Positions 7,311-14,475 of a stretch of DNA of 14,475 nt are shown piece after piece (position 1 is the first letter of the stretch; each line of letters opens with the position of its first letter). Made by a program: the position numbers and the translations under genes. Origin of the DNA: Nitrosarchaeum sp. (lineage in GTDB: Archaea > Thermoproteota > Nitrososphaeria > Nitrososphaerales > Nitrosopumilaceae); the NCBI GenBank assembly GCA_016234975.1, contig JACRND010000072.1, positions 1 through 14,475 on the forward strand. The letters are read 5' to 3'. The notes under the pieces were generated by a model that had not been told where the DNA came from, made no database searches, and was given only the letters and a program-made list of their open reading frames with translations.

Positions 7311-8540
7311 TTATTTAATTTCATGTGACGGTTTTGTCTTTCTAAAAACTGCATAAATTCCCACATCATAAACAATCTTCAACAATCCCCCAATCACAAA
7401 AGGTGCAGAAAACCACAAAGAATGTATTATTGCCCCAGTTACAGATGGGCTAATAGATTGAGCCACATTTCTCGAAGTGTTTGTTATTCCAGCAGCTGCT
7501 GTTCTCTCATTTTCTTCAACAACTGTGATGATGTATGCTTGTCTTGTCGGTACATCCATCTGAGATAAGCTCATTCTAGCCAAATACAGCACTAGTGCAA
7601 TATAGAAAGTAGGTGCGATTGCAACTAGAATCAAAAGAATGTTGGATGGGATGTGAGTAAAAACCATAGTGTTAATCAATCCAATTCTATCTGCAATTTT
7701 TGCTGCAAAGAAAAATGAAATGGCAGTAAGTACACCGGCAACTGAGAAAATTATCGATAGCGTTGTAAGATCAACTCCAAACTTTGTGAAAAACCAAAAA
7801 GCAACAATACTTTGGATTACAAAACCACCTGCAAACGAATCCAATGCAAATAATGATGACATTTTAATGATAATTTGTTTTGATTTGGTAGACAGATTTG
7901 ATGAAAATGTTTTTGAATCAAATGTTTTTTTTACTTCAATCTCTTTTGACAAGAAGAAATAGATCACCGCAACAGCAATTCCAGCAAGCACGTAAATCAA
8001 AAAAAGTGGTTTTAATGAATCCATTGTTGAAACTCCAAAGTGTTCTTGTGTGATTTGCGGTAAAGAAGACAACAAAATCCCTCCAGCCATGGCAAGAGTT
8101 CCAATTATGTTATACAGTGCAAAAACAGTATTTCTTTTTTTGATATTCTTTACAGTTTGTGGAAGAATTGCTTGCTCTAGTGACAAAAACGCCCCAGTTT
8201 CTGATCCGGTCACATTAATGGTTCCAATAAAGGCAGCAATTATCAAAGCCAAATAATTTTCAGTGATAAAAAACACACAGCCTGAAACTGCCATTAATGA
8301 TGCATAAATTATCAATACTTTTTTTCTTCCAATACGATCTGCAAAAAAACTAGAAAACAGATTGAAAATTATGCTATTTACAAGAGTTGCAGATAAAATA
8401 AATCCGATTAAAAGTTCGTCAAATCCAATCAAGTTCAGATAAATTGCTAGAATCATACTCAGAAATCCATAAGAAAAAGTTCGAATTATTCTGGCAGAAA
8501 TTAGTAATTTACCATCTTTTGTCAACCAGTTTAAAATCAA
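7311..8540 (-). CDS. MFS transporter
   Basis: Major facilitator superfamily permease of 409 residues with about 12 predicted helices in two halves, split by a hydrophilic loop near 198-226. Motif A is present in the loop between helices 2 and 3 (FADRIGRKK, 66-74), with a weaker copy at the equivalent place in the second half (IADRIG, 282-287). The stretch MDVPTRQAYIITVV-x2-NERTAAAG (328-350) is characteristic of a broad group of bacterial and archaeal MFS proteins annotated as drug or small-molecule efflux. The substrate is not predictable. The start is TTG at 8540, chosen because the first helix begins at about residue 12 and no in-frame ATG or GTG precedes it; there is no clear ribosome binding site, so this start is uncertain. 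It lies upstream of sufB on the same strand but has its own spacing and no evident functional link. Confidence 0.9.
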   Translation of the reverse strand: MILNWLTKDGKLLISARIIRTFSYGFLSMILAIYLNLIGFDELLIGFILSATLVNSIIFNLFSSFFADRIGRKKVLIIYASLMAVSGCVFFITENYLALIIAAFIGTINVTGSETGAFLSLEQAILPQTVKNIKKRNTVFALYNIIGTLAMAGGILLSSLPQITQEHFGVSTMDSLKPLFLIYVLAGIAVAVIYFFLSKEIEVKKTFDSKTFSSNLSTKSKQIIIKMSSLFALDSFAGGFVIQSIVAFWFFTKFGVDLTTLSIIFSVAGVLTAISFFFAAKIADRIGLINTMVFTHIPSNILLILVAIAPTFYIALVLYLARMSLSQMDVPTRQAYIITVVEENERTAAAGITNTSRNVAQSISPSVTGAIIHSLWFSAPFVIGGLLKIVYDVGIYAVFRKTKPSHEIK

Positions 8541-8553
8541 ATCATTTACTCAG

Positions 8554-8640
8554 ATGTTAACTGAAATTAGTCTCTTACTCTTGGGAGGTATTGGAATATC
8601 ACTACCTATGCAATATTTCCCAAATCGCTGGAACAAATAA
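8554..8640 (+). CDS. Possible 28-residue membrane peptide
   Basis: ATG-initiated ORF of 28 codons plus TAA in the 236-bp gap between the MFS and repeat-protein genes, on the opposite strand to both. It encodes a hydrophobic, glycine-containing stretch (residues 5-18, ISLLLLGGIGISLP) followed by a short polar tail with R25 and K28, the pattern of a single-span small membrane protein. A TTTAAAAT box lies about 20 nt upstream, slightly closer than usual. There is no homology evidence, and it may be chance. Confidence 0.25.
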   Translation: MLTEISLLLLGGIGISLPMQYFPNRWNK

Positions 8641-8776
8641 TTTTTAGACAATCTACTTTGTATTGTTTTCATTACAATCTCATTTAATGGATTTAAATTA
8701 AAAACAGATGCAAATTATGTTCATAACTTATCATGAGATGAAATAAAAGTCAATAATGAGGGGGATGAATTTAGAA
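8641..8776. other. Spacer downstream of the repeat-protein gene
   Basis: AT-rich spacer with no ORF of note. On the minus strand it holds short T-runs (for example within 8695-8706) that could end transcription of the repeat-protein gene. I see no structured RNA or repeat. Confidence 0.4.
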
Positions 8777-10888
8777 TTAAGATTGTTTTGCAGATGCAGT
8801 TGCTTTTGGTGATGAATTTGTTGGATCAACTGTAATTGTTACAGTGTCAACACCTATTCTGCCATTATTATCAAATACTTTTAGTTCAAAGACTAGTACT
8901 TTGATTTCACCGTTAGCCACAATTGGAGATGTAAATGATGGAGTTACTGAAGATGCAGATGACAACATTACTTGATCACCAGAAACTTGAGTCCACATAT
9001 AGGAGAGTTTTTGGTTCTCAGGATCACTGCTCTTGCTGCCATCTAATGAAACTTTAACATCTTCGTTTACAGTTTGATCAGCACCAGCATCTGCCACGAT
9101 GGGTAGATTCAATGTATTTACAACATTAATCTTCATGCTGTCAGAAGATGATAATTTACCATCAGTTGCGCTACATGTCATAGTAATTATTTGATCTTTA
9201 ACTACAACAGGTAGTTGTACGGTTGTACTTAGAGATGATTTATCGCCAATTACAACTTCACTACTAGATGAAGACCATGTTACATTAGTCATATCTCCAT
9301 CAGGATCAGTTGTAGTACATAACAAATTCAACGTAGTATTTTCATTACCAGTTTGATCAACACCTGCATCTACAACAGGTGCACTGTTTGCTGGAACTAC
9401 CATGATAATTAATTGATCAGAGCCACTTTGATTTTCAGAGTCTGTCACAGTCAATTGGAACACAATTCGTTTAGTTTCACCAGAAACTACAGATGGAGCT
9501 TTAAATGAAAATGATGGTTGAGTGGTATCAAATGAGACAGTCTCACCTGCAATCTGTTTCCAAGAGTATGTTATAGGACCATTCTCAGGATCAGAGCCTA
9601 AACCAGTGATGGATATATCAGAGCCGCCAATTACTTTTCTATCTGGACCTGCAGATGCTCTTGGTGGTAAGTTAACAGTAGTAACTGTTACAGAAACATC
9701 ATCTTTATCAGAGTTACCCTGTGAATCGGTAACAGTTAGTTCAAAAACTAAAGTTTCAGAAGCAGTGCTAATTTTAGGAGTAAAGAAATAGACAGAGAAT
9801 GTAGCCTGTTCATAGACATCAGTCTTCATTCCAGACACTTGTTTCCAAGAATATCGTAGTTTATCATTATCAGGATCAGTACCAGTTCCAATTAATTTGA
9901 CTAGAGCATTTTCAGATACACTTTGATCTGGACCTGCATCAGCTATAGGAGATCCGTTTGCAGGAATTACTTTAACTAGTGCCAATGCATTTGCCCAACC
10001 ATTTCCAGCAGAATATCCAGTAACTTGGAATGACAAAACCATCTCAGTTTCATCAGGAAGTTGAGGAGCAGTGAATTGCACAGATGAACCAGTGTATGAG
10101 TCCAATTGCACTCCTGTTCCAATTAGTTGAACCCAAGAATAGCTGATTGGTTGTCCGTTTGCAGTTTGTCCACTTGCACTAAGTGTGACTGTTTCTCCTT
10201 CTTTGACAATTTGCATTGGACCAGCCTGAACTGAAATTAATCTATTTGAAAGAAGACCAGTAAGTGGATAAACGCTTACAGTATCACTTGCAGAGCCACC
10301 AAATCCATCATCAACTGTTAGTTCAAAGGTTAGTGGATTAGTTTGAGAATAATCAATATGTTGTGGGATAATTGTAAGATATTTTCCATGTGTGGTTGGT
10401 AAATCTAGTGGTTGACCTGCTACTTGTTTCCAACTATAAGTTAATGAATCACCATCAGGATCCAAAGCACTGCTAACTAGACTAACTACATTAACTGATT
10501 GAAAAGTTACTTGATCTTTTCCTGCACTTACCATTGGATTATGATTTACAGGGTTTACAATGACTTCAACGGTATCAGAACTACTTGCCCCCAATGGATC
10601 AGTTACGGTAAGGGTAAAAGTTAGAACTTTAATTTGGCCATTTACTACGTCTGGAGCCATAAATTGAGGCTCAGCCACATTATACGAGGATAAAGTTACA
10701 GGTTCACCGTCGGTTTGTACCCATTGAAATACCAAAGTCTCATCATCAGGGTCAACTCCCTCACCAACCAATGTGACGACTCTGTTTTCAATTACTTCTA
10801 TAGAGTTGCTCTCAGCAAAAGAGTAAGATGCAGTACCAACTAGAAACAGACTAAAAACTAATGATAGTAAGATAATGTGTGAATTCAC
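8777..10888 (-). CDS. Secreted protein of seven PKD/cadherin-like Ig-fold repeats
   Basis: Predicted extracellular protein of 703 residues. Residues 1-25 form a signal peptide (hydrophobic core 5-20, likely cleavage after SFA). Seven tandem repeats of about 95 residues follow, near 28-123, 124-223, 224-319, 320-414, 415-509, 510-602 and 603-694. The consensus is AGxDQxVxE, then SDPDxDxLxYxWxQxxG, then FxAPxV, then LxFxLTVTD and a final DTVxVxVxxxN, as in PKD or REJ-type surface proteins. The DPD/DPE acidic turns suggest calcium binding. No transmembrane anchor or sorting signal follows the last repeat. I start at GTG 10888 rather than an ATG at 11020, because the signal peptide begins there and a TATA box lies 27 nt upstream. 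Repeat 6 alone has cysteines (C524, C572). A role in surface structure or adhesion is inferred. Confidence 0.85.
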   Translation of the reverse strand: MNSHIILLSLVFSLFLVGTASYSFAESNSIEVIENRVVTLVGEGVDPDDETLVFQWVQTDGEPVTLSSYNVAEPQFMAPDVVNGQIKVLTFTLTVTDPLGASSSDTVEVIVNPVNHNPMVSAGKDQVTFQSVNVVSLVSSALDPDGDSLTYSWKQVAGQPLDLPTTHGKYLTIIPQHIDYSQTNPLTFELTVDDGFGGSASDTVSVYPLTGLLSNRLISVQAGPMQIVKEGETVTLSASGQTANGQPISYSWVQLIGTGVQLDSYTGSSVQFTAPQLPDETEMVLSFQVTGYSAGNGWANALALVKVIPANGSPIADAGPDQSVSENALVKLIGTGTDPDNDKLRYSWKQVSGMKTDVYEQATFSVYFFTPKISTASETLVFELTVTDSQGNSDKDDVSVTVTTVNLPPRASAGPDRKVIGGSDISITGLGSDPENGPITYSWKQIAGETVSFDTTQPSFSFKAPSVVSGETKRIVFQLTVTDSENQSGSDQLIIMVVPANSAPVVDAGVDQTGNENTTLNLLCTTTDPDGDMTNVTWSSSSSEVVIGDKSSLSTTVQLPVVVKDQIITMTCSATDGKLSSSDSMKINVVNTLNLPIVADAGADQTVNEDVKVSLDGSKSSDPENQKLSYMWTQVSGDQVMLSSASSVTPSFTSPIVANGEIKVLVFELKVFDNNGRIGVDTVTITVDPTNSSPKATASAKQS

Positions 10889-10910
10889 TGATTGACTGTA
10901 AAATATTTGA

Positions 10911-10920
10911 GATATATTAA
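10911..10920 (-). promoter_or_regulatory. TATA box of the repeat-protein gene
   Basis: TTAATATATC on the minus strand, centred about 27 nt upstream of GTG 10888. The distance fits a leaderless archaeal transcript and supports the GTG start over the in-frame ATG at 11020, which would lie upstream of this box. Confidence 0.6.
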
Positions 10921-11045
10921 CTATACAGATAACTTCTACGAAGTCAGTAGATCGGAAAAATAGTAACCAGATAGATTGTAGTGAAACGAGGAATTTGGCG
11001 ATCATCTCAATACAAAACAATCATTCAGACAGGGTATTTCCAGTA

Positions 11046-11105
11046 GACACAGAAAACAAGTCAGAGACAATCAAAAAACAATCTAGAAAACAGTTCAGAA
11101 AAACT
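11046..11105 (-). terminator. Poly-T termination region after hemD
   Basis: Directly after the hemD stop the minus strand carries a series of T-tracts (TTTTT at about 11100-11104, TTTT at 11097-11094, a six-T run at 11078-11073, and TTTT near 11055) without a stable hairpin. Clustered T-runs are the usual archaeal termination signal. This fits the end of the tetrapyrrole operon before the separate repeat-protein promoter. Confidence 0.5.
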
Positions 11106-11904
11106 ATGCAACTGAAAAGATGTTTTTGATAGTATCAAAGGCACCAGGTACTGTGTGAACTTGAGCAATGGTGTTTTTTACATTAAATTTTTTTAATTCA
11201 TCAGATGTGAAGGGGCCAATTGCAACAACGAGTAATTTTTCTAAATTACTTAACAATGAATTTTGGTTATAATCTTTTGTCATTATTTCAAAAAACGCTC
11301 TAACAGAAGAAGCACTTGTAAATACAATTCCATCAATTTTGTTTTGCGAAAATAATTCCCTAAATTCATTCCATTGAGAAGTGTCTCTAAAGGCACAAAC
11401 ATCATAGAGATGAATCTCTTTTACATCAATTCCTATTTTCCCCAATAGTTCTTTTAAAAACGGTGTAGATGCGCCACTTCTAGGCACAATTACTTTTCTT
11501 CCACCAGCATGCAATTTTGTAAATAGCTCACCAACACCGACTGATGAATAGGTATTTGGCATGTATGCAACTTTAATTCCCTCGTTTTCTAATGCGATTT
11601 TTGTTTTTGGACCTACTGCCATAACAATTGTATTTGCTACTGCAAGTTGTAATTTTTCAAATTTAGAAACTTTTTTTGCAGTATCAAAAAGAAGAGCGAC
11701 AGCCTTTGAACTCATAAAGACTGAATAATCAGGATCGTACTGTTTTACAGAATCCAAAAACTCGTCTACTATTTTTTCTCCCTTACTAACTAGTTCAATA
11801 GTAGGCAATGAAATTGGTCTTGCGTTATCTTTGATCACTAAATCTATGAATTCAGAAGAGTCATCTTTTGAACGAGTTATAGCTATAGTTTTTCCTTTAA
11901 GCAT
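11104..11904 (-). CDS. hemD: Uroporphyrinogen-III synthase
   Basis: HemD family enzyme of 266 residues that cyclises hydroxymethylbilane to uroporphyrinogen III with inversion of ring D, in the cytosol. The family is weakly conserved, but the typical start GKTIAITRSKDDSSEFIDLV, the PTIEL segment near residue 35, the D-Y-S-VFMSSKAV stretch near 60-70, the central VGPKTKIALENEGIKV block and the VFTSASSVRAFF stretch in the second half all match it. The length is normal for the two-lobed fold. The ATG lies inside the end of cobA (8-nt overlap), with GGAG 6 nt upstream. As the last gene of hemL-hemC-cobA-hemD it acts on the product of HemC and feeds CobA. Context makes the assignment firm. Confidence 0.93.
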   Translation of the reverse strand: MLKGKTIAITRSKDDSSEFIDLVIKDNARPISLPTIELVSKGEKIVDEFLDSVKQYDPDYSVFMSSKAVALLFDTAKKVSKFEKLQLAVANTIVMAVGPKTKIALENEGIKVAYMPNTYSSVGVGELFTKLHAGGRKVIVPRSGASTPFLKELLGKIGIDVKEIHLYDVCAFRDTSQWNEFRELFSQNKIDGIVFTSASSVRAFFEIMTKDYNQNSLLSNLEKLLVVAIGPFTSDELKKFNVKNTIAQVHTVPGAFDTIKNIFSVA

Positions 11905-12646
11905 TTTTTCTCCATCCTATGACATTAGATAAATCTACGACTTTACCTATTATAATATTAGTAGGAGGTTTGATTTTATTTATCTTTACAAGTTTTGCAA
12001 TATTAGATACTGTCCCGATAATCATTTTTTGTTGTGGAGTGGTGCCGTTTTGAATTACAGCTACTGGTGTTTGTTTATCCAATCCACCTGCAACAAGCTG
12101 TTTACAAATAACATCAATTCTTGAAAGCCCCATCATAATTACAATAGTATCAACAGATTGTGCAAGACGTTTCCATTTGACCGATTCATTTTTCTTTTCA
12201 GGATCCTCATGACCTGTAACAAATACAACTGATGATGCATACTTTCTATGAGTTAGTGGGATTCCAGCATAAGTTGCAGACCCGATTCCAGATGTAATTC
12301 CTGGAACTATCTCATACTTTACATTATTTTCTTTAAGATATTCTGCTTCTTCCCCACCTCTACCAAAGATTATTGGATCACCACCCTTTAGTCGGACGAT
12401 ATTTTTCTTGGATTTTGCAAATTTTACCATTAACTCATTGGTGTTATTTTGATGAGTTGTATCATCGCCTACTTCCCTTCCAACGTATATTTTTTCAGTA
12501 GACTTTGGAATCATTGAGATTATTTTTTTGCTTACCAATCTATCATACAACACAACATCTGCTTTTTGTAAAAGTTCAACTGCTCTCAAGGTAATTAATT
12601 TACTATCGCCTGGTCCCGCCCCAACAAGATACACTTTACCTGTCAT
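11897..12646 (-). CDS. cobA: Uroporphyrinogen-III C-methyltransferase (SUMT)
   Basis: SAM-dependent enzyme that methylates uroporphyrinogen III at C2 and C7 to give precorrin-2, the branch point to siroheme, cobalamin and siroheme-dependent heme. The 249-residue length fits the single-domain CobA form, not the CysG fusion. Motifs are in order: VGAGPGD (8-14), RLKGGDP (85-91), FGRGGEE (94-100), PGITSG (115-120), GIPLTHR (128-134), VTGHE (143-147), TIVIMMG (167-173) and QNGTTPQQ (199-206). All are complete. The ATG overlaps the hemC stop as ATGA and its own end overlaps hemD by 8 nt, so the three are translationally coupled. No precorrin-2 dehydrogenase or ferrochelatase domain is fused or present in the window. 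Confidence 0.97.
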   Translation of the reverse strand: MTGKVYLVGAGPGDSKLITLRAVELLQKADVVLYDRLVSKKIISMIPKSTEKIYVGREVGDDTTHQNNTNELMVKFAKSKKNIVRLKGGDPIIFGRGGEEAEYLKENNVKYEIVPGITSGIGSATYAGIPLTHRKYASSVVFVTGHEDPEKKNESVKWKRLAQSVDTIVIMMGLSRIDVICKQLVAGGLDKQTPVAVIQNGTTPQQKMIIGTVSNIAKLVKINKIKPPTNIIIGKVVDLSNVIGWRKNA

Positions 12647-13578
12647 TGTTTATTCCATTCCTCCACTTTTTTTCTCCAATTTATTGCAAGGTCATTTACG
12701 CCTTTCTCGTGTAGTTCCTCACCTATGCTCTTACCAAGAGAGAGTGGGTCATTTTTGTTTCCAGATTTTTTCACAAAAAGCGATTTTTTTCCATCTACTG
12801 AAAAAGCAGATACGCTCAAGGTCATTTGATTTCCATCAGATTTGGCATATGCCCCAATTGGGAATCGGCATCCAGAATCAACAAAGTCAGAAAGAGATCG
12901 TTCTGCCTCTATTTCTAATCTAGAGTCAGCGTCTTCAATTTTTTTCAGCATTGAAATTGTATCAGAATCATCTTTTCTTGAAACTATAGCTAATGCACCT
13001 TGTCCAGGTGATGGAGAAAAATCTTCAATAGATAATTGAGTAAATGTAACATTAACACCTAATCGTGTAATTCCTGCTTGTGCAAGAACAATCGCATCAA
13101 AATCTTTTCCAATTACTTTTCTAATTCTTGTTTCTATGTTTCCACGTATTGGACGAACTGTAACATCGGATCTTTTTCTTATTATTTGTACGGCGCGTCG
13201 CAATGAGCTTGTACCAATAAGTGCACCAGATTTTATAGAATCAAGATCAGTGCCATCAGATGAAATGAAAATATCATTTACGATTTCCCTTTTTGGGACG
13301 GAAGACAAAATCAAGTTTTCAATTAATTGTGAAGGAACGTCTTTGAGACTATGTACTGCAAAGTCTACTTCGTTATCGGCAACTGCTCTATCAATTTCTT
13401 TTTCAAATATTCCTTTTTGATCAATTGTAAATAATGGTCTTGCATCAGTATCGCCTTTCGTCTTTATTGTTTTGATCTCAAATTTGGCATCAGGGTTTAT
13501 TTTTTGTAGTTCTGATATTACCCAATTAGTTTGTGCAAGCGATAATTGACTTCCCCTTGCACCAATTACATATTTCAA
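12643..13578 (-). CDS. hemC: Hydroxymethylbilane synthase (porphobilinogen deaminase)
   Basis: Cytosolic enzyme that polymerises four porphobilinogens into hydroxymethylbilane on a covalently bound dipyrromethane cofactor. The 311-residue length is typical. The key residues are present: GARGSQLSLAQ near 6-16, HSLKDVP at 76-82 with catalytic D80, GTSSLRR at 122-128, VRPIRGNIETR at 141-151, SPGQGALAI near 190-198, and the cofactor-attaching C237 in SGCRFPIGAY. The start is TTG at 13578, whose TTGA overlaps the hemL stop by 4 nt; a GGTGA element lies 4 nt upstream. It is the second visible gene of the tetrapyrrole operon. hemB, which makes its substrate, is not in the window. Confidence 0.97.
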   Translation of the reverse strand: MKYVIGARGSQLSLAQTNWVISELQKINPDAKFEIKTIKTKGDTDARPLFTIDQKGIFEKEIDRAVADNEVDFAVHSLKDVPSQLIENLILSSVPKREIVNDIFISSDGTDLDSIKSGALIGTSSLRRAVQIIRKRSDVTVRPIRGNIETRIRKVIGKDFDAIVLAQAGITRLGVNVTFTQLSIEDFSPSPGQGALAIVSRKDDSDTISMLKKIEDADSRLEIEAERSLSDFVDSGCRFPIGAYAKSDGNQMTLSVSAFSVDGKKSLFVKKSGNKNDPLSLGKSIGEELHEKGVNDLAINWRKKVEEWNKQ

Positions 13579-14475
13579 TTCTTCACCGATTTTAATGCAA
13601 CGTCATATGCGTTCATGGTGTAATTTAGATCATCTCGTGTATGTGCATCAGATAGAAAAACTACTTCAAATTGAGACGGTGCAATAAAAACACCTTTGTT
13701 TAGTAAGACAGAGAACATCTTTTGGAACTTTTTTGCATCTGCGTTCTTAGATGACTTGTAATCTACAACGGGCTTGTCTGTAAAGAAAATTTGGAACATT
13801 GACGATGTAAAATTGATTTGATAAGGTATTTTCATGTCAGTTGCCATATCGCCTATAGCATGAGTAAGTGATGCATTATACTGCTCAAGTTTTGAATACA
13901 ATTTGTTTTTTATTTTGTTTATTGTTTTTATTGACGCAATTGCTGCACTGACTGAAATTGGATTTCCAGCATATGTGCTTGCTTGGTAAACTTTACCGCC
14001 AGGAGAAAGCAAGTTCATAATTTCTTTTTTTCCGCCTACTGCTGCAACTGTAAATCCATTCCCTAATGCTTTGGCCAAAGTGGTGATATCTGGTTTGATT
14101 CTAAAATGTTGTTGTGCGCCACCGGGTGATACTCTGAATCCAGTTACAACTTCATCAAAAATTAGAGGAATATCATTATCTTTTGTAATTTTTCTAACTT
14201 CAGAGAGGAAATTATTTTCAGGTAAACTTAATCCCATATTAGCTAAGATTGGTTCGATTATAACTCCAGCAACATCTTTGTTTTTTGTTATAGTTTTTTC
14301 AAGTTCTTCAGAATTGTTATACGGTACTACAAGAGTGTTTTTTGAAACCTCATCTAATCCACCATCAGAGACTGAAATTCCGTTATGTGCAGAACCAGAT
14401 CCTGCTTTTACCAAAACAGAGTCATGTGCTCCATGGTAACAGCCTTCAAATTTTATGATTTTTTTCTTTTTTGTA
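13575..14475 (-). CDS. hemL: Glutamate-1-semialdehyde 2,1-aminomutase (5' part outside window)
   Basis: PLP enzyme that converts glutamate-1-semialdehyde to 5-aminolevulinate in the C5 tetrapyrrole pathway. The last 299 residues are visible; the frame is open to the window edge, so roughly 120-130 N-terminal residues are missing (family length about 430). KFEGCYHGAHDSVLVKAGSG spans visible residues 8-27 and is the GSAM-specific region. FDEVVTGFR (visible 106-114) holds the PLP-binding aspartate, and TLAKALGNGF holds the Schiff-base lysine (visible K135). The YAGNPISVSAA stretch follows. The TTG at 14414 is an internal leucine codon, not a start. It overlaps hemC by 4 nt and heads the visible operon. 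It could be confused with other class III aminotransferases, but the motifs and neighbours settle it. Confidence 0.95.
   Translation of the reverse strand, partial: TKKKKIIKFEGCYHGAHDSVLVKAGSGSAHNGISVSDGGLDEVSKNTLVVPYNNSEELEKTITKNKDVAGVIIEPILANMGLSLPENNFLSEVRKITKDNDIPLIFDEVVTGFRVSPGGAQQHFRIKPDITTLAKALGNGFTVAAVGGKKEIMNLLSPGGKVYQASTYAGNPISVSAAIASIKTINKIKNKLYSKLEQYNASLTHAIGDMATDMKIPYQINFTSSMFQIFFTDKPVVDYKSSKNADAKKFQKMFSVLLNKGVFIAPSQFEVVFLSDAHTRDDLNYTMNAYDVALKSVKN

Noticed and set aside
7311..8540. MFS gene as a member of the suf operon
   Set aside because: It is separated from sufB by more than 100 bp containing a good TATA box, and has no functional link to cluster assembly.
9522..9791. 89-codon plus-strand ORF in the repeat-protein gene
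   Set aside because: Antisense to repeats with regular codon patterns, which often produce open antisense frames; no start signals.
8777..10888. Tandem DNA repeats in the repeat-protein gene
   Set aside because: The repeats are evident in the protein only; at the DNA level the units have diverged, with no recent duplication or identical blocks.
11046..11105. Imperfect direct repeat AGAAAACAAGTCAGA / AGAAAACAGTTCAGA
   Set aside because: The two copies are short and A-rich, and are better explained as the T-tract terminator of hemD read on the other strand; no third copy.
12528..12923. 131-codon plus-strand ORF
   Set aside because: It is antisense to cobA and hemC, both of which have complete motifs; its translation has no domain character and no promoter or ribosome binding site.
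14412..14414. TTG as the start of hemL
   Set aside because: The frame continues upstream to the window end and encodes the conserved FEGCYHGAHDSV segment, so this TTG is an internal leucine.
14071..14439. 122-codon plus-strand ORF
   Set aside because: It is antisense to hemL across the catalytic region; its length is explained by the constraint on the hemL frame.
1..14475. tRNA, rRNA, CRISPR array, insertion sequence or phage genes
   Set aside because: I looked for repeat-spacer patterns, transposase-like ORFs, terminal inverted repeats and tRNA-like arms in the gaps and found none; all gaps are under 240 bp.

Overview
The window looks like the chromosome of a mesophilic ammonia-oxidising archaeon (Nitrososphaerota/Thaumarchaeota, Nitrosopumilus-like). 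The evidence is AT-rich DNA, TATA-type boxes about 25-28 nt upstream of leaderless starts, an archaeal-type phosphoglycerate kinase (GGH instead of the bacterial GGD in the nucleotide loop), tightly overlapping operons, and a secreted protein made of PKD/cadherin-like repeats. The lineage is inferred from these traits and from family resemblance; no 16S or ammonia oxidation gene lies in the window. I see no mobile element, CRISPR array, tRNA or rRNA.

Layout. (1) 8-676, minus: a PAP2-family membrane phosphatase, divergent from (2) pgk at 812-2020, plus. A 15-codon ORF precedes pgk and its stop overlaps the pgk GTG start. (3) 2013-7188, minus: an iron-sulfur cluster assembly operon transcribed sufB - sufD - Rieske ferredoxin - sufS - sufU - small winged-helix-like/zinc-ribbon protein. 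Its last gene converges on pgk and overlaps it by 8 bp. No sufC ATPase gene is present. (4) 7311-8540, minus: an MFS transporter. (5) 8777-10888, minus: a secreted protein of seven Ig-like/PKD-like repeats. (6) 11104 to the window end, minus: the tetrapyrrole operon hemL (5' part outside the window) - hemC - cobA - hemD, with every junction overlapping by 4 to 8 nt.

How they work together. SufS takes sulfur from cysteine and SufU is the likely sulfur acceptor. SufB and SufD are the scaffold and should need SufC encoded elsewhere. The Rieske protein probably supplies or uses electrons. The tetrapyrrole operon makes hydroxymethylbilane from glutamate semialdehyde (with hemB elsewhere), closes it to uroporphyrinogen III, and methylates it to precorrin-2, the branch point for siroheme, cobalamin and siroheme-dependent heme. 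pgk serves glycolysis/gluconeogenesis. The PAP2, MFS and repeat proteins are envelope or surface functions with no visible link to the operons.

Most of the window is ordinary core metabolism. The points most worth a second look are the sufC-less suf operon ending in an undescribed zinc-ribbon gene, the unusual cysteine cluster and shortened architecture of SufU, an AGCT palindrome upstream of the suf promoter, the mini-ORF overlapping the pgk start, and a single repeat of the surface protein with an Ig-like cysteine pair.
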